A DNA stretch of 5,536 nt from Anaerolineales bacterium UBA5069 (GTDB taxonomy: Bacteria > Chloroflexota > Anaerolineae > Caldilineales > Caldilineaceae): contig DIAV01000144.1 of NCBI GenBank assembly GCA_002415895.1, positions 1,659 through 7,194 on the forward strand. The letters are read 5' to 3'. Under the pieces are notes generated by a model. That model was not told the DNA's origin and made no database searches. It was given only the letters and a program-made list of their open reading frames with translations. The stretch's first letter is position 1; each line of letters opens with the position of its first letter. Of this stretch, positions 5,272-5,536 are shown one piece after another. A program made the translations under genes and the position numbers.

Positions 5272-5536
5272 ATGAGCGCACATCTGCCCCCACACAATCC
5301 AATGGCGTCCGAACCACCGGAGCCGCTGCCTGATGACGATTCCGGCGCGCCCTACGACACGATGCCTGACGAAATGCCCGACGAAATGCCCGACGACATG
5401 CGCGAAGCCTTCTTTGCCGACATGCCTGATGAGGCCACAAGCAACTTCGTGCTGCAAGACGGCAACGCGCCCGAACGCAGTGGCTACGCGCCTGCACGCG
5501 GCGCAAACCAAAGCCCTGAGCCCCAGCCCCTCGCCG
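5272..5536 (+). CDS. Unidentified acidic, Pro-rich protein with MPDE repeats, N-terminal part only
   Basis: From ATG 5272 the frame stays open to the right edge (88 residues). It starts MSAHLPPHNPMASEPPEPLP, then becomes very acidic: three tandem Met-Pro-Asp-Glu/Asp units at residues 31-42 and a further MPDE at 51-54 after an AFFAD segment. It then turns into a Pro/Gln/Asn-rich stretch towards the edge. There is no signal peptide and no membrane segment, and the composition suggests an intrinsically disordered N-terminal region ahead of a domain that lies outside the window. I do not recognise the family. The frame is closed by a stop at 5212-5214, and 5272 is the first start codon after it; ATG 5302 is an alternative. 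No SD precedes either, and the start lies only 17 nt after the terminator T-tract, so its promoter is unclear. Confidence 0.55.
   Translation, partial: MSAHLPPHNPMASEPPEPLPDDDSGAPYDTMPDEMPDEMPDDMREAFFADMPDEATSNFVLQDGNAPERSGYAPARGANQSPEPQPLA
5362..5397 (+). repeat. Three tandem 12-bp units encoding Met-Pro-Asp-Glu/Asp
   Basis: Three consecutive 12-nt copies, atgcctgacgaa, atgcccgacgaa and atgcccgacgac, differ at only two positions. A diverged fourth copy lies at 5422-5433 (atgcctgatgag). The period is a multiple of three, so gain or loss of units keeps the reading frame. Confidence 0.85.

Noticed and set aside
5254..5511. Minus-strand open frame opposite the acidic-repeat gene
   Set aside because: It would start at the window edge with no supporting motifs, and the plus frame carries an in-register repeat that better explains the sequence.

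Overview
The window is GC-rich, compactly coded bacterial DNA with six protein genes, two of them cut by the window edges. A stand-alone cobalamin-binding mutase subunit coupled to MeaB, an O-antigen-ligase-type membrane protein, a DUF151 bifunctional nuclease with an acidic tail, and possible leaderless expression together suggest a Chloroflexota (Caldilineae/Anaerolineae-like) or a similar high-GC lineage. This is an inference from gene content only; there is no rRNA or marker gene to settle it.

Layout. Positions 1-1291 (minus strand) hold a two-gene operon: the B12-binding subunit of a methylmalonyl-CoA-type mutase, followed with a 4-nt GTGA overlap by the G-protein chaperone MeaB, which runs off the left edge. 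Positions 1292-1544 are a divergent intergenic region. On the plus strand, 1545-3103 is a second coupled pair: a Wzy_C/O-antigen-ligase-like polytopic membrane protein and a small three-helix membrane protein of unknown function (ATGA overlap). Positions 3178-4380 encode an acyl-CoA dehydrogenase superfamily flavoprotein that appears to lack the catalytic glutamate at both usual places. Positions 4381-4620 form a 240-nt gap with a good extended -10 promoter and, starting a few bases after the expected transcription start, a 73-nt extended hairpin in the 5' leader of the bifunctional nuclease gene (4621-5154). A strong intrinsic terminator (5219-5254) closes that unit. From 5272 to the right edge runs the start of an unidentified acidic, proline-rich protein with a tandem Met-Pro-Asp-Glu repeat.

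How the genes relate. The mutase subunit and MeaB act together in B12-dependent acyl-CoA isomerisation (typically methylmalonyl-CoA/succinyl-CoA); the large catalytic subunit is not in the window. The acyl-CoA dehydrogenase homologue may belong to the same broad acyl-CoA metabolism, but it is on the other strand and not in that operon. The membrane pair probably works in surface glycopolymer assembly. I see no CRISPR array, tRNA, rRNA, transposase or defence system. The least explained elements are the structured leader at 4467-4539, the glutamate-less acyl-CoA dehydrogenase homologue and the acidic-repeat gene at the right edge.
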